Notes under the pieces: model-generated | What the model saw: only the letters and a program-made list of their open reading frames with translations | The model's database searches: none | Told to the model about the DNA's origin: nothing | DNA from: Pseudorhodobacter sp. | GTDB taxonomy: Bacteria; Pseudomonadota; Alphaproteobacteria; Rhodobacterales; Rhodobacteraceae | Reading direction: 5' to 3' | Assembly: GCA_014378345.1 (NCBI GenBank) | Contig: JACMNW010000033.1 | Coordinates: forward strand, 1-5,881 | DNA: 5,881 nucleotides | Program-made: the position numbers and the translations under genes | In this document: one piece after another, positions 1-5,796 of the stretch | Layout: each line of letters opens with the position of its first letter | Position numbering within the stretch: the first letter of the stretch is position 1

Positions 1-2
1 AC

Positions 3-902
3 CGGAAAAGCCGCAACAGCGATGTTTTGGATTGGACCACCCTTAAGCGCCGTGACCACATGGCTATATTCATCCCCTCTGACACCAGCCCCCAGGAAGT
101 GCGGGATTGCTTGCATGAGGAATTGGCCCAGGCGTTAGGGCCACTGAATGACCAGTATCGGTTACCCGACTCGGTGTTCAACGACGATAATATTCAAGCT
201 GTGCTAACAGGCTTTGACATGCTTGTTTTACAGATGCACTACAGTCCGGACTTGCAAAATGGCATGACAAGGGCGGAGGTTGCACGGCGTCTTCCCGGCC
301 TTCTCGCCAAACTGAACCCCAACGGCAATGTCGCCACATTAAAGCCTTCGGAAGATACACCGGGCATCTGGGTAGACCATATCGAGATGGCGCTTGGCCC
401 AAAAGGTGCCAATGGGGCAAGGCTGAAAGCCGCAGAACAGGCCTTGGCGATAGCACGAACGCAAGGCTGGCAAGACAACCGGCTGGCATTCAGCTATTTT
501 GCGGTCGGCCGATTGAACCTTGGCCGCGACATACCCCGCGCCATAGAAGCGTTTGCGACTGCGTCACGGCTGTATCAGGGATTACCTGATGGGGCCGTAC
601 ATATTGCGCATGTCGATATGCAGATGGCCGCTTTTGCCTTGTCATCAGGACAGCCCGAGGCGACGATTGCTTTGGCAAACTCTTCAATCCCGGTTGCAAT
701 GCGCGCGCAAAACGCGGCGCTTTTGGCCACGTTCATGTTGCTCAAGGCGCAAGCGCTTGACCAGTTGGGCCGCGCGGATGAAGCGCAGGCGCTACGGCTC
801 GACAGTCTGGGCTGGGCGCGATATGGCTTTGGGTCAGACGATGACGTGCGCGCAAGAATGGCAGATATAGCGGCACTTTCACCGATAAAAATTGGGGGCT
901 AA
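3..902 (+). CDS. DUF2927 domain-containing protein, 5'-truncated by the window edge
   Basis: This is the C-terminal 299 residues of a larger protein. The frame stays open to the first base, with no convincing start or Shine-Dalgarno sequence, and the first visible residues already read like the interior of a DUF2927 domain. The recognisable stretch is IRDCLHEE-type sequence, here RDCLHEELAQALGPLND (about nt 99-149), followed by LPDSVFNDDN and LTGFDMLVLQ. From memory this is a hallmark of DUF2927 proteins in Rhodobacteraceae, which have no established function. After MTRAEVARRLPGLLAKLNP the chain becomes an alanine-rich helical region (about nt 380-890) with TPR-like helix pairs, for example AAEQALAIARTQGW and AIEAFATASRLYQ. 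That suggests a protein-interaction scaffold; this is inference. The stop lies 42 bases before the preferred start of the small membrane protein, so co-transcription is likely. Family assignment is fairly sure; the role is unknown. Confidence 0.75.
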   Translation, partial: RKSRNSDVLDWTTLKRRDHMAIFIPSDTSPQEVRDCLHEELAQALGPLNDQYRLPDSVFNDDNIQAVLTGFDMLVLQMHYSPDLQNGMTRAEVARRLPGLLAKLNPNGNVATLKPSEDTPGIWVDHIEMALGPKGANGARLKAAEQALAIARTQGWQDNRLAFSYFAVGRLNLGRDIPRAIEAFATASRLYQGLPDGAVHIAHVDMQMAAFALSSGQPEATIALANSSIPVAMRAQNAALLATFMLLKAQALDQLGRADEAQALRLDSLGWARYGFGSDDDVRARMADIAALSPIKIGG

Positions 903-932
903 GGTGCCAAAATGTGCCTAAGCCCCGTGCTT

Positions 933-937
933 AGGGA
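933..937 (+). promoter_or_regulatory. Shine-Dalgarno site that decides the start of the mini membrane protein
   Basis: AGGGA lies seven bases before the ATG at 945. No comparable purine tract sits at proper spacing before the earlier in-frame ATG at 912, where the upstream sequence is GGTGCCAAA. This favours the shorter, 54-residue product. Confidence 0.5.
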
Positions 938-944
938 TACGGGT

Positions 945-1109
945 ATGATAATTTTGGCGGGTATGGTTTTGGGTGTTTTGGTTGGATCTTTTACAGCCAA
1001 AAACCGTGGTGGAAGAAAACTTGATATTTTGCAATATGGCGCAGCTTACGGCATCGCCTTCACTCTGGTAGGTGTGCTTGTGACGATCATCATCGAACGC
1101 AATCTGTAG
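945..1109 (+). CDS. Small two-helix membrane protein (54 aa), unknown function
   Basis: The 54-residue product starts directly with a hydrophobic helix, MIILAGMVLGVLVGSFTA. A short basic loop follows (KNRGGRKLD), then a second hydrophobic segment (about residues 30-49, GAAYGIAFTLVGVLVTIII) and the tail ERNL. Two transmembrane helices joined by a positively charged, presumably cytoplasmic, loop would put both termini on the periplasmic side. I recall near-identical mini-proteins next to VWA/CoxE-like genes in Rhodobacteraceae, sometimes misannotated as apolipoprotein acyltransferase; the length and lack of any catalytic motif rule that activity out. An in-frame ATG at 912 would add 11 residues (MCLSPVLRDTG), but the AGGGA spacing supports 945. 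Only five bases separate its stop from the VWA gene, so the two are very likely co-expressed. Confidence 0.7.
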   Translation: MIILAGMVLGVLVGSFTAKNRGGRKLDILQYGAAYGIAFTLVGVLVTIIIERNL

Positions 1110-1114
1110 CCCCG

Positions 1115-2293
1115 ATGTTCGCGCGGTTTTATGACACGCTGCGCCAAACCGGGGTTCCGGTATCAATCCGCGAATATCTGGCGTTCCTCGAAGGCATGGC
1201 TGCGGGCCTTGCCACCTATGATGTGCAGGCGTTTTATTACCTTGCCCGCACGTCGATGGTGAAAGACGAACGCCATCTTGACCGGTTTGACCGCGCTTTT
1301 GCATCCAGTTTCAAAGGGTTTGAAGGGTTAAGCGCGGATCAGGTCTTGGAAAGCATTGATCTGCCCGCCGAATGGCTGGCCAAGCTGGCCGAAAAGCATC
1401 TATCGCCTGAAGACAAGGCCGCGAAAGACGCCGCGGGTGGGTTTGACGCGTTGATGGACCGTTTGCGAAAGCGGCTGGCAGAACAGCAAGGCCGCCATCA
1501 GGGGGGCAACAAATGGATCGGCACCGCAGGCACCTCACCCTTTGGGGCGTATGGCTACAACCCCGAAGGGGTACGCATTGGCCAAGACCAAAGCCGCCAT
1601 CAGCGCGCGGTCAAGGTCTGGGACAAACGTGAATTTCGCGATTTGGATGACCGCGTTGAACTGGGTACCCGCAACATCAAAATCGCCCTGCGCCGCCTGC
1701 GTAAATGGGCAAGGGATGGCGCGGCAGACGAACTTGATCTGGATGGCACCATTCGCGCGACGGCGGATCACGGCTATCTGGATGTGCAAACAAGGCCAGA
1801 GCGGCGCAACGCGGTGAAGGTGCTGCTGTTTCTGGATATCGGCGGGTCAATGGATGCGCATGTCAAGGTGATGGAAGAACTGTTCAGCGCCGCCCGTGCC
1901 GAATTCAAAACACTGGTGCCGTTTTATTTTCACAACTGCCTGTATGAGGGCGTGTGGCGCGACAATGCCCGCCGATGGGATGCGCAGACATCAACTACTG
2001 AGGTCATGCGCACCTATGGGTCTGATTACAAATGCATCTTTGTCGGCGACGCAAGCATGAGCCCCTATGAAATTCTGCACCCCGGCGGCGCTAATGAACA
2101 TTGGAACGCGGAAACTGGTAAGGTTTGGTTGGAACGCGCCTGCAATCAATGGCCGCGTCATCTGTGGATAAATCCAACCCCAGAGGCGTATTGGCCGCAG
2201 ACGCAATCAACAAGGCTGATCAAGGACATCTTCCACGCAATGGTTCCCATGACCCTTGACGGTATTGCGCGCGGCATAAGGGAACTTCGGTGA
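1115..2293 (+). CDS. CoxE-like VWA domain-containing protein
   Basis: This complete 392-residue protein resembles the CoxE-like VWA family (COG3825 type). The N-terminal part (residues 1-125) has the family's helical opening, FYDTLRQTGVPVSIREYLAF. It is followed by WIGTAGTSPFG (134-144), a GYNPEGVRIG segment and ELGTRNIKIALRRLRKWAR (from 182). The VWA domain starts near 232 with VKVLLFLDIGGSMDAH. Its metal-ion-dependent adhesion site reads D241-x-G-x-S245 instead of the canonical DxSxS, with a further acidic residue at D312 (GDASMSP); DxGGS appears normal in this subfamily as I remember it. Such proteins often work with MoxR-type AAA ATPases in assembly or maturation of metal enzymes or envelope complexes. 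No MoxR gene is visible here, so the partner must be elsewhere if it exists. No signal peptide is seen, so the protein is probably cytoplasmic. It starts five bases after the previous stop without a clear ribosome-binding site, which suggests translational coupling. Confidence 0.85.
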   Translation: MFARFYDTLRQTGVPVSIREYLAFLEGMAAGLATYDVQAFYYLARTSMVKDERHLDRFDRAFASSFKGFEGLSADQVLESIDLPAEWLAKLAEKHLSPEDKAAKDAAGGFDALMDRLRKRLAEQQGRHQGGNKWIGTAGTSPFGAYGYNPEGVRIGQDQSRHQRAVKVWDKREFRDLDDRVELGTRNIKIALRRLRKWARDGAADELDLDGTIRATADHGYLDVQTRPERRNAVKVLLFLDIGGSMDAHVKVMEELFSAARAEFKTLVPFYFHNCLYEGVWRDNARRWDAQTSTTEVMRTYGSDYKCIFVGDASMSPYEILHPGGANEHWNAETGKVWLERACNQWPRHLWINPTPEAYWPQTQSTRLIKDIFHAMVPMTLDGIARGIRELR

Positions 2294-2364
2294 TCGTTAA
2301 ACAGTGATGCACGACGCGAAAGCTGACCGGTTGCAGTTGCGCCGTATTGCACCATATTAGAGGC

Positions 2365-3057
2365 ATGTTGAAATTTGCTCCCGTTTTGTTTGCAATTGCC
2401 TACGCGCTTGCCATGTATTGGTTTTCCGCCCTTCGAACCACCAAGATGCTGGATCAGCAAAGTAAACCGCTGACCGACCCCGACTTGCTGGCTGTCACCG
2501 CACGGATGGCGCAGGCGTTGGATCTTCCTGCCATCAAGGTGCACGTGTTTGACGTGGAGCCGGTAAATGGCCTTGCGGCACCTGACGGTCGCATTTTCCT
2601 AACCCGCGGGTTTGTGCAGAAATTTCGCAGCGGCGTGGTGACTGCGCCGGAAATGGCAAGCGTGATTGCGCATGAGTTGGGCCATGTGGCGCTTGGCCAT
2701 TCGCGTCGCCGGATGATTGATTTTACGGGTAAAAATGCCGTGTTTGTCATGCTATCAGCCGTGCTGAATCGGTTTTTGCCATTTGTCGGCATCTGGATTG
2801 CCAATCTGATTTCATCAGCCCTGATCGCGCGCCTGTCGCGCCGCGATGAACATGAAGCAGATGCCTATGCGTCGGCGTTGTTGGTCAAAGCAGGCATTGG
2901 AACGGGGCCGCAAAAATCAATGTTCCGCAAGTTGGATGCGTTGACAGGAGCGCCGGGTGCGGGCACGCCTGCTTGGTTGATGAGCCATCCGAAAATCGCA
3001 GAACGGATTGCCGCGATTGAAGATCGTGAAGCGCGTTGGGCAGTTCAACAGTTCTGA
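2365..3057 (+). CDS. M48 family zinc metalloprotease (HtpX/Ste24-like), membrane anchored
   Basis: The 230-residue product is a compact M48-type peptidase. An N-terminal hydrophobic anchor (MLKFAPVLFAIAYALAMYWF) is followed by a region typical of the family (VNGLAAPDGRIFLTRGF). The zinc site is complete: HELGH at residues 103-107, with H103 and H107 as ligands and E104 as the catalytic base, plus E162 in the downstream ExxAD motif (RRDEHEADAYAS). Between them lies a hydrophobic hairpin (about 122-152, including FLPFVGIWIANLISSALI), as in HtpX relatives. The terminal SHPKIAERIAAIE is also characteristic. It probably cleaves membrane or envelope proteins for quality control; the substrate is unknown. 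The start is uncertain: a TTG at 2347 adds six residues but lacks a ribosome site, while ATG 2365 has AGAGG only one base away. ATG 2365 is chosen because the anchor begins there. The 3' end overlaps the convergent PIN gene by 13 bp. Confidence 0.85.
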   Translation: MLKFAPVLFAIAYALAMYWFSALRTTKMLDQQSKPLTDPDLLAVTARMAQALDLPAIKVHVFDVEPVNGLAAPDGRIFLTRGFVQKFRSGVVTAPEMASVIAHELGHVALGHSRRRMIDFTGKNAVFVMLSAVLNRFLPFVGIWIANLISSALIARLSRRDEHEADAYASALLVKAGIGTGPQKSMFRKLDALTGAPGAGTPAWLMSHPKIAERIAAIEDREARWAVQQF

Positions 3058-3590
3058 ATCGCCTTGGCAAGCTTTGGTAACCCTGCGCGTTTAAGGAATG
3101 CGCGCAACGGTTGCGTCTGGCCAGACAGCCGTTCCGCTGTGGAATGCACCGAAGCAATCACTGCGCCCACGACAGCCGCATGATGCGACCACAGTTCCCA
3201 CAGCAGACCGTCCGGATCACGCCGGATAAGGCCTTCGCCCGCCAGCACATGGCGCGGAAAATCGCGTGCGTTGAAAGTGATGATCGCATCCGCACTGCCT
3301 GCAATGGCCACCGCCAGCACATGAATATCGTTTTCATCGGGCAGGTGCAGGCGCGCCTCCAGCCCCGGTTGGGCGGCGATGCTGGCTTTGGGGAAGGCAG
3401 CTTTTAATTGCGCCACCTCACCGCGTGCTATGCCTTCGGCAACGGGGCCGATTTTACGGGTGGCCCTTGCCCATTCTTCCAATATTCGGTCTGACCATAG
3501 CGGCGTGTAAAGCCCCGCTTTTGCCACGCCAATCAACACCTCACGCAAGACAGTCGGGTATAAAACACAGGCGTCAAGAACCAGCTTCAC
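3045..3590 (-). CDS. PIN domain-containing protein (RSP_2648-like)
   Basis: This 181-residue protein has a PIN-type nuclease fold with its acidic residues in place: D6 in MKLVLDACVLYP, E38 or E39 in DRILEEWARA, and D85/D88 in LPDENDIHVLAVA. D101 follows before IITFNARDFP. These would bind divalent metal for RNA cleavage; activity is inferred, not shown. The C-terminal 65 residues (about 117-181) extend beyond a minimal PIN domain. It starts with GTG, whose bases overlap the TGA stop of the upstream RNA methyltransferase (GTGA), so translation is probably coupled by ribosome reinitiation. I recall this pairing as a conserved Rhodobacteraceae arrangement, with families named after R. sphaeroides RSP_2647/RSP_2648. 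There is no small antitoxin-like gene beside it, which argues against a standard VapBC toxin. A role in RNA processing or surveillance linked to the methyltransferase is possible but speculative. Confidence 0.82.
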   Translation of the reverse strand: MKLVLDACVLYPTVLREVLIGVAKAGLYTPLWSDRILEEWARATRKIGPVAEGIARGEVAQLKAAFPKASIAAQPGLEARLHLPDENDIHVLAVAIAGSADAIITFNARDFPRHVLAGEGLIRRDPDGLLWELWSHHAAVVGAVIASVHSTAERLSGQTQPLRAFLKRAGLPKLAKAIQNC

Positions 3591-4831
3591 CCGTCAAGCC
3601 GGAAGAACAACGCCTTCAAATACCCTGATTCCGCCAGTTGCGGCAGCATCGGGTGATCTGGCCCGGCAAATCCGGTGTGCAACAACTGCCCGCGTCGCCC
3701 GCCCCGGCCAATGCCGCGCCCACAGGCATTGCGGAACGCAGCAAGGTCAGCCGCGTGCGAACAAGAACACAAAACCAGATAACCCCCCGGTGCCACCAAA
3801 GGTGCCGCCAAACGCGCCAGCCGTTCATAAGCGCGCAGGCCCGCCTCCAGCGCCGGCTTGTTGGGGGCAAAGGCGGGCGGATCGCAGATCAAAATGTCAA
3901 ACTGACCGGGGTTTGCCCCCAGATCTTCCAGAACCGCGAAAGCATCGCCCTGCCGCGTTTCAAACTGTGCGCCGTAGCCTGACGCGGCAGCCCCTTGCGC
4001 GGCCAAAGCCAGGGCAGGAACCGAAGCATCGACCGCCACCGCATGGGCCGCACCGCCGGCAAAGGCCGCCAGTGCAAAGCCGCCAACATGCGAAAACACA
4101 TCCAAAACCCTTGCGTCTTTCGCCAGTTGCCGCACAAAAGCGTGGTTTGGCCGCTGGTCAAAGAACAACCCGGTTTTCTGGCCACCCAGCACATCGGCCA
4201 TATAAACCGCACCATTCATTGGTACAGCTATCGGTCCATCAACGGCCCCGAGCAAAACAGTGGTTTCTTCAACCATGCCTTCCAATGTGCGCGACCGCCC
4301 CGTGCCGTTTTTCACAACCGAGGTTACACCCGTTACCTGCACCAATGCTTGCGTCAGCAGGTCAAGATGGGCTTCTGCCCACTGCGCATTGGGCTGGATC
4401 ACCGCCGTATCGCCAAAGCGGTCAATTACCACGCCGGGCAGCGCATCTGCCTCGGCATGGACCAGCCGGTAATAGGGGGCATCGTAAAGCCGCACCCGCA
4501 AAGCATGCGCGCGGGCAATCCGTGCGACAAACCAATCCAATGTAATCTCCGCTTCTGGATCACGGTCCAGCATGCGCGCTATGATCTTGGAATTGGTATT
4601 GACCGTGACCAAACCCAAAGCGCGCCTGTCAGCGTCTTCCAAAACCGCAATCGCACCGAGGGCAAGACTTTGCGTGCGCCGGTCTGTCACCAGCTCATCC
4701 GCATAGACCCACGGAAAGCCATGCCGAATGGCACGGGCCTCCGCCTTGGGTTTCAATCTTACAATCGGGCGGCCTTTGTACAAGGCCACGGTTTCATCTG
4801 CGGGGCTATCGTTTTGAATGGGGGATATCAT
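3587..4831 (-). CDS. Class I SAM-dependent RNA methyltransferase, RlmI-like (RSP_2647-like)
   Basis: This 414-residue protein has the architecture of the RlmI/YccW family (COG1092). An N-terminal PUA-like RNA-binding part (about 22-95) contains RLKPKAEARAIRHGFPWVYADE. A central segment (DALPGVVIDRFGD, 129-141) precedes the Rossmann methyltransferase domain. Signature motifs are GGQKTGLFFDQR (216-227), the SAM-binding loop DVFSHVGGFA (244-253), the acidic D268, ICDPPAFAPNK (315-325) and CSCSH (355-359). E. coli RlmI makes m5C1962 in 23S rRNA; the same target is plausible here but not proven, as the sequence has diverged. The C-terminus is intact (DHPMLPQLAESGYLKALFF). It lies 26 bases after the lipoprotein stop and overlaps the PIN start by four bases. 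The ATG at 4831 sits within a strong inverted repeat with only a G-tract for ribosome binding, so a later start such as GTG at 4789 is possible. Confidence 0.85.
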   Translation of the reverse strand: MISPIQNDSPADETVALYKGRPIVRLKPKAEARAIRHGFPWVYADELVTDRRTQSLALGAIAVLEDADRRALGLVTVNTNSKIIARMLDRDPEAEITLDWFVARIARAHALRVRLYDAPYYRLVHAEADALPGVVIDRFGDTAVIQPNAQWAEAHLDLLTQALVQVTGVTSVVKNGTGRSRTLEGMVEETTVLLGAVDGPIAVPMNGAVYMADVLGGQKTGLFFDQRPNHAFVRQLAKDARVLDVFSHVGGFALAAFAGGAAHAVAVDASVPALALAAQGAAASGYGAQFETRQGDAFAVLEDLGANPGQFDILICDPPAFAPNKPALEAGLRAYERLARLAAPLVAPGGYLVLCSCSHAADLAAFRNACGRGIGRGGRRGQLLHTGFAGPDHPMLPQLAESGYLKALFFRLDG

Positions 4832-4842
4832 GCCCCCCCATT
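4817..4842 (-). repeat. Inverted repeat / hairpin enclosing the methyltransferase start codon
   Basis: AATGGGGG and CCCCCATT form a perfect 8-bp inverted repeat around a 10-base loop. In the minus-strand transcript the AUG at 4831 lies in the loop, and the G-run just before it, the only candidate ribosome site, pairs with the C-run that begins the coding sequence. The stem has no trailing U-run, so it does not look like an intrinsic terminator. It could dampen translation initiation, or mark a spacer between the lipoprotein and a methyltransferase that really starts further in. Confidence 0.55.
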
Positions 4843-4857
4843 ACCCGGTTCCTTGGT

Positions 4858-5517
4858 CTAGCGAAAGAGAGCAAAAAGCCCACGCTTTGGCGAACGCATG
4901 GTCGACATCGGCCCCGACAATTCCCGTCGCAGCGCCTCTGCAACACCCTCAACAATCACCACCCGTTGGGTGCGCCCAGCCTCATCTTCCGCTATTGCCA
5001 CATCATTGCCAGCAGCACGGATAGCAATTTCAACCCGACGCGGACCTTCCAGAACCACACCGGTTTCCGTATCTTTAACGGTTAGCAAAAACACCACATC
5101 ATGCACTCCGCCCACTGAATACCGGGCCTTTTCTGTAAGCGCGTGAAACCGTTCCAGCTGCACTGACACAACGACACTTGGTCCCTGTATTAACGTCGAG
5201 GCACCTACGGCTAGCCCCTCGTCCAGGATCGACTTTACCTGCGCCAAGCGGTCGCCGGGTGGATCCCCACGCCAAACCACATCAGCCTTGGGATAAAACT
5301 GGTTCGCCTCAGAAACGACAAGCGTTTGAGGTACAGTCAGCTCAATCGATGTCACAGAATATCGCGACTCCGCTGCCACGGATGCAACAATCGGCTGACG
5401 TCCGTCCATCTTTACCTCAGACAAAAGCAACCCATCAGATCGACTGGATTTCAACGCATCACATCCGCCGAGGCCAAGAACGACCGTCAACACGAGAAAC
5501 AAGGATTTGGTTGTCAA
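4858..5517 (-). CDS. Small lipoprotein, DUF6778-like
   Basis: The product has 219 residues from a TTG start. It opens with a short lipoprotein signal: MTTKSLFLVLTVVLGLGGC, with a basic residue at 4, a hydrophobic core and a lipobox LGGC placing the modified cysteine at residue 19. Aspartate follows the cysteine, which in enterobacteria favours inner-membrane retention; whether that rule holds here is unknown. The mature part contains a distinctive ADVVWRGDPPGDR (78-90), later beta-rich stretches (VVVSVQLERFHAL; HDVVFLLTVKDTETGVVLEG) and a helical tail ending with basic residues (SPKRGLFALFR). I recall this pattern from Rhodobacterales proteins labelled DUF6778, with no known function. The start is chosen because GGAGG lies eight bases upstream and it gives a clean signal peptide; an upstream in-frame ATG at 5592 would bury the signal behind 25 residues. 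It leads the three-gene minus-strand cluster. Confidence 0.72.
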   Translation of the reverse strand: MTTKSLFLVLTVVLGLGGCDALKSSRSDGLLLSEVKMDGRQPIVASVAAESRYSVTSIELTVPQTLVVSEANQFYPKADVVWRGDPPGDRLAQVKSILDEGLAVGASTLIQGPSVVVSVQLERFHALTEKARYSVGGVHDVVFLLTVKDTETGVVLEGPRRVEIAIRAAGNDVAIAEDEAGRTQRVVIVEGVAEALRRELSGPMSTMRSPKRGLFALFR

Positions 5518-5525
5518 GCAGCGAT

Positions 5526-5530
5526 CCTCC
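5526..5530 (-). promoter_or_regulatory. Shine-Dalgarno site for the TTG-started lipoprotein
   Basis: GGAGG on the minus strand stands eight bases before the TTG at 5517. It is the strongest ribosome site seen in the window, and it supports both the unusual start codon and the shorter lipoprotein reading. Confidence 0.7.
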
Positions 5531-5703
5531 AATTGGCGCGCATCGGTTGCGCCCACCTTTGCTTGCCAAATATGGCTGAAATAGGAAAACATTTGTTTTA
5601 TTTTGCAACATTTTTAACGGTTTGGAAACAATCTATTCGCGTCAGTCAGTTTTTCCTCGGCAAGCACGCCTTGGAAACAGCATCAATGCCTTGCAAAATG
5701 GAT

Positions 5704-5720
5704 GCGCAAGAAACTTGCGC
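5704..5720. repeat. Perfect 7-3-7 inverted repeat upstream of edd
   Basis: GCGCAAG and CTTGCGC are separated by AAA. The element lies 18 bases before the LacI-type palindrome, in the spacer between the divergent lipoprotein and edd genes. Its symmetry fits a dimeric regulator site, or a short hairpin in a transcript starting further upstream. No specific regulator can be named. Confidence 0.45.
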
Positions 5721-5738
5721 GATTCGTTTGCATACCCG

Positions 5739-5754
5739 TTGTTAGCGCTAACAA
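5739..5754. promoter_or_regulatory. LacI-family operator, probable CceR site
   Basis: TTGTTAGCGCTAACAA is a perfect 16-bp palindrome with the central CG typical of LacI-family operators. It lies 42 bases before the edd start. In Rhodobacter sphaeroides the LacI-family regulator CceR is reported to repress Entner-Doudoroff genes in response to 6-phosphogluconate, through a motif of this general kind as I recall it. Position and target gene both fit. The regulator gene itself is not in the window, so another LacI-family protein cannot be excluded. Confidence 0.75.
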
Positions 5755-5767
5755 AATCTGCTAAAAA
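5739..5767 (+). promoter_or_regulatory. Candidate sigma-70 promoter of edd
   Basis: TTGTTA (5739-5744) and TAAAAA (5762-5767) each match four of six consensus bases and are 17 bases apart, which would start transcription near 5774, about 23 bases before the edd ATG. The -35 hexamer lies inside the palindromic operator, so a bound repressor would exclude RNA polymerase. The match is modest, and the call rests mainly on spacing and on the operator overlap. Confidence 0.4.
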
Positions 5768-5796
5768 TACTTGAACCCAACCGCAGGAAACACGCC

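Larger units (their letters stand above)
5518..5796. other. Divergent intergenic region between the lipoprotein and edd
   Basis: This 279-base spacer is the longest non-coding stretch here and, in its middle (about 5580-5640), clearly more AT-rich than the genes. It holds the GGAGG ribosome site of the lipoprotein at one end, and the 7-3-7 repeat, palindromic operator and candidate promoter of edd at the other. A nine-base direct repeat, TTGGAAACA, occurs at 5622-5630 and 5671-5679. I could not find a convincing minus-strand promoter for the lipoprotein cluster, nor any small gene or structured RNA. Confidence 0.6.

Noticed and set aside
27..62. TTG at 27 or ATG at 60 as the start of the first gene.
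   Set aside because: Neither has a ribosome-binding site, the frame is open to the window edge, and the encoded sequence there already resembles the interior of DUF2927.
2331..2360. TTGCAG and TATTAG as a promoter for the M48 gene.
   Set aside because: The hexamers match poorly and the start point would fall on or next to the initiation codon, requiring a leaderless transcript; too weak to annotate.
3106..3133. Nested inverted repeat (AACGG...CCGTT around GTCTGGCCAGAC) as a terminator for the protease gene.
   Set aside because: It is inside the PIN coding sequence, lacks a T-run and leaves almost no loop; coding coincidence is more likely.
3045..3590. The PIN protein as a VapC toxin of a toxin-antitoxin pair.
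   Set aside because: No small antitoxin gene adjoins it; its upstream partner is a full-length RNA methyltransferase, and the protein is longer than typical VapC.
3790..4545. A 251-residue open frame on the plus strand.
   Set aside because: It lies wholly antisense to the methyltransferase, is rich in proline, arginine and histidine as expected of a shadow frame, and shows no domain.
5622..5679. Direct repeat TTGGAAACA at 5622-5630 and 5671-5679.
   Set aside because: Nine bases, 49 bases apart, in AT-rich DNA can arise by chance, and there is no link to a known regulator.
5326..5745. A 139-residue open frame on the plus strand reaching into the edd control region.
   Set aside because: Half of it is antisense to the lipoprotein, the rest covers an AT-rich spacer with regulatory dyads, and the composition is not protein-like.
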